Assembly: GCA_039621445.1 (NCBI GenBank)
Contig: CP154954.1
Span: 1,550,001-1,614,000, forward strand
DNA: 64,000 bases
Direction of reading: 5' to 3'
From: Euglena gracilis
Lineage: Eukaryota > Euglenida > Euglenophyceae > Euglenales
The first letter of the stretch is position 1; every line of letters begins with the position of its first letter. This document shows, piece after piece, positions 63,854 through 64,000 of the stretch. The notes under the pieces are model-generated. The model had not been told where the DNA came from. It was given only the letters and a program-made list of their open reading frames with translations, and did not search any database. The position numbers and the translations under genes were made by a program.

Positions 63854-64000
63854 GTTTATACATAACCTTTAAATAATATTTTTATTTATTCTATAATTAT
63901 TAGTTGTTTTCTTTATTGATTTTTTTAATTATTTTTAAAAATTGTATAAAAGAAGTACAATTCTTTTTTATAAAAGTGATTTAGTATATATTTTAGTTTT
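63854..64000. other. AT-rich intergenic end of window
   Basis: Nothing recognisable in the last ~150 bp. Confidence 0.6.

Overview
The window is euglenophyte (Euglena-type) chloroplast DNA. It is very AT-rich and its genes are cut by many introns. Most introns begin GTGYG, end in -AY and carry a domain V-like hairpin near the 3' end (group II); a few are about 100-nt, NTNNG-starting introns (group III). Stitching exons by hand gives full-length plastid proteins: rpoC2 831 aa, psbB 508 aa, psbT 31 aa, petB 215 aa, atpB 480 aa, atpE 138 aa, rbcL 475 aa in 10 exons, psaC 81 aa and rpl12 131 aa. The 10-exon rbcL and the plastid-encoded rpl12, rps9, rpl32 and rpoC2 all fit a euglenid. No rRNA gene lies in the window.

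Layout. (1) 1-16,856 is 'copy A': rpoC2 (3' part), trnV-trnN-trnR, trnL(-), rps11(-), rps4(-), six tRNA genes, psbB, psbT, psbH(-), psbN(-) and a broken petB. It is interrupted at about 4,150-8,030 by GC-rich, nuclear-type DNA carrying three spliceosomal-type exons, a minisatellite and (CA)n and (GGTGT)n arrays. (2) 16,857-25,505 is 'copy B', the same block in reverse orientation, from psbB intron 4 back through rpoC2. (3) 25,506-27,914 is an extremely AT-rich single-copy spacer with no recognisable gene. (4) 27,915 onward is 'copy C', again in forward orientation; B and C form an inverted repeat. Copy C runs on through petB into single-copy sequence: atpB, atpE, an unusual accessory locus, rbcL, rpl32, a poly-G tract, psaC, rps9 and rpl12.

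The three copies are nearly identical, but each carries private homopolymer indels that break different genes: psbH, rps11 exon 1 and the rpoC2 start in C; psbB and rps4 in A. This pattern, the nuclear insert flanked by error-rich sequence, the mid-gene petB/psbB junction and the poly-G tract all suggest an unpolished, partly chimeric long-read assembly. The duplication may therefore be artefactual.

The most interesting biology is between atpE and rbcL (47,579-53,010). Two adjacent reading frames, overlapping ATGA-style, and a third fragment resemble Rep initiators of CRESS-DNA viruses and plasmids (HUH endonuclease plus degraded superfamily 3 helicase). One copy keeps the HUH His pair and YxxK motif but has an in-frame stop; the others have lost key residues. 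They lie beside three related inverted-repeat modules that bracket an unrecognised gene of about 570 codons. I infer an integrated, decaying plasmid-like element in the plastid genome.

Functionally the standard genes cover plastid transcription (rpoC2), translation (rps4, rps9, rps11, rpl12, rpl32, tRNAs for V, N, R, L, Y, H, M, W, E and G), photosystem II (psbB, psbT, psbH, psbN), cytochrome b6f (petB), photosystem I (psaC), ATP synthase (atpB, atpE) and carbon fixation (rbcL).
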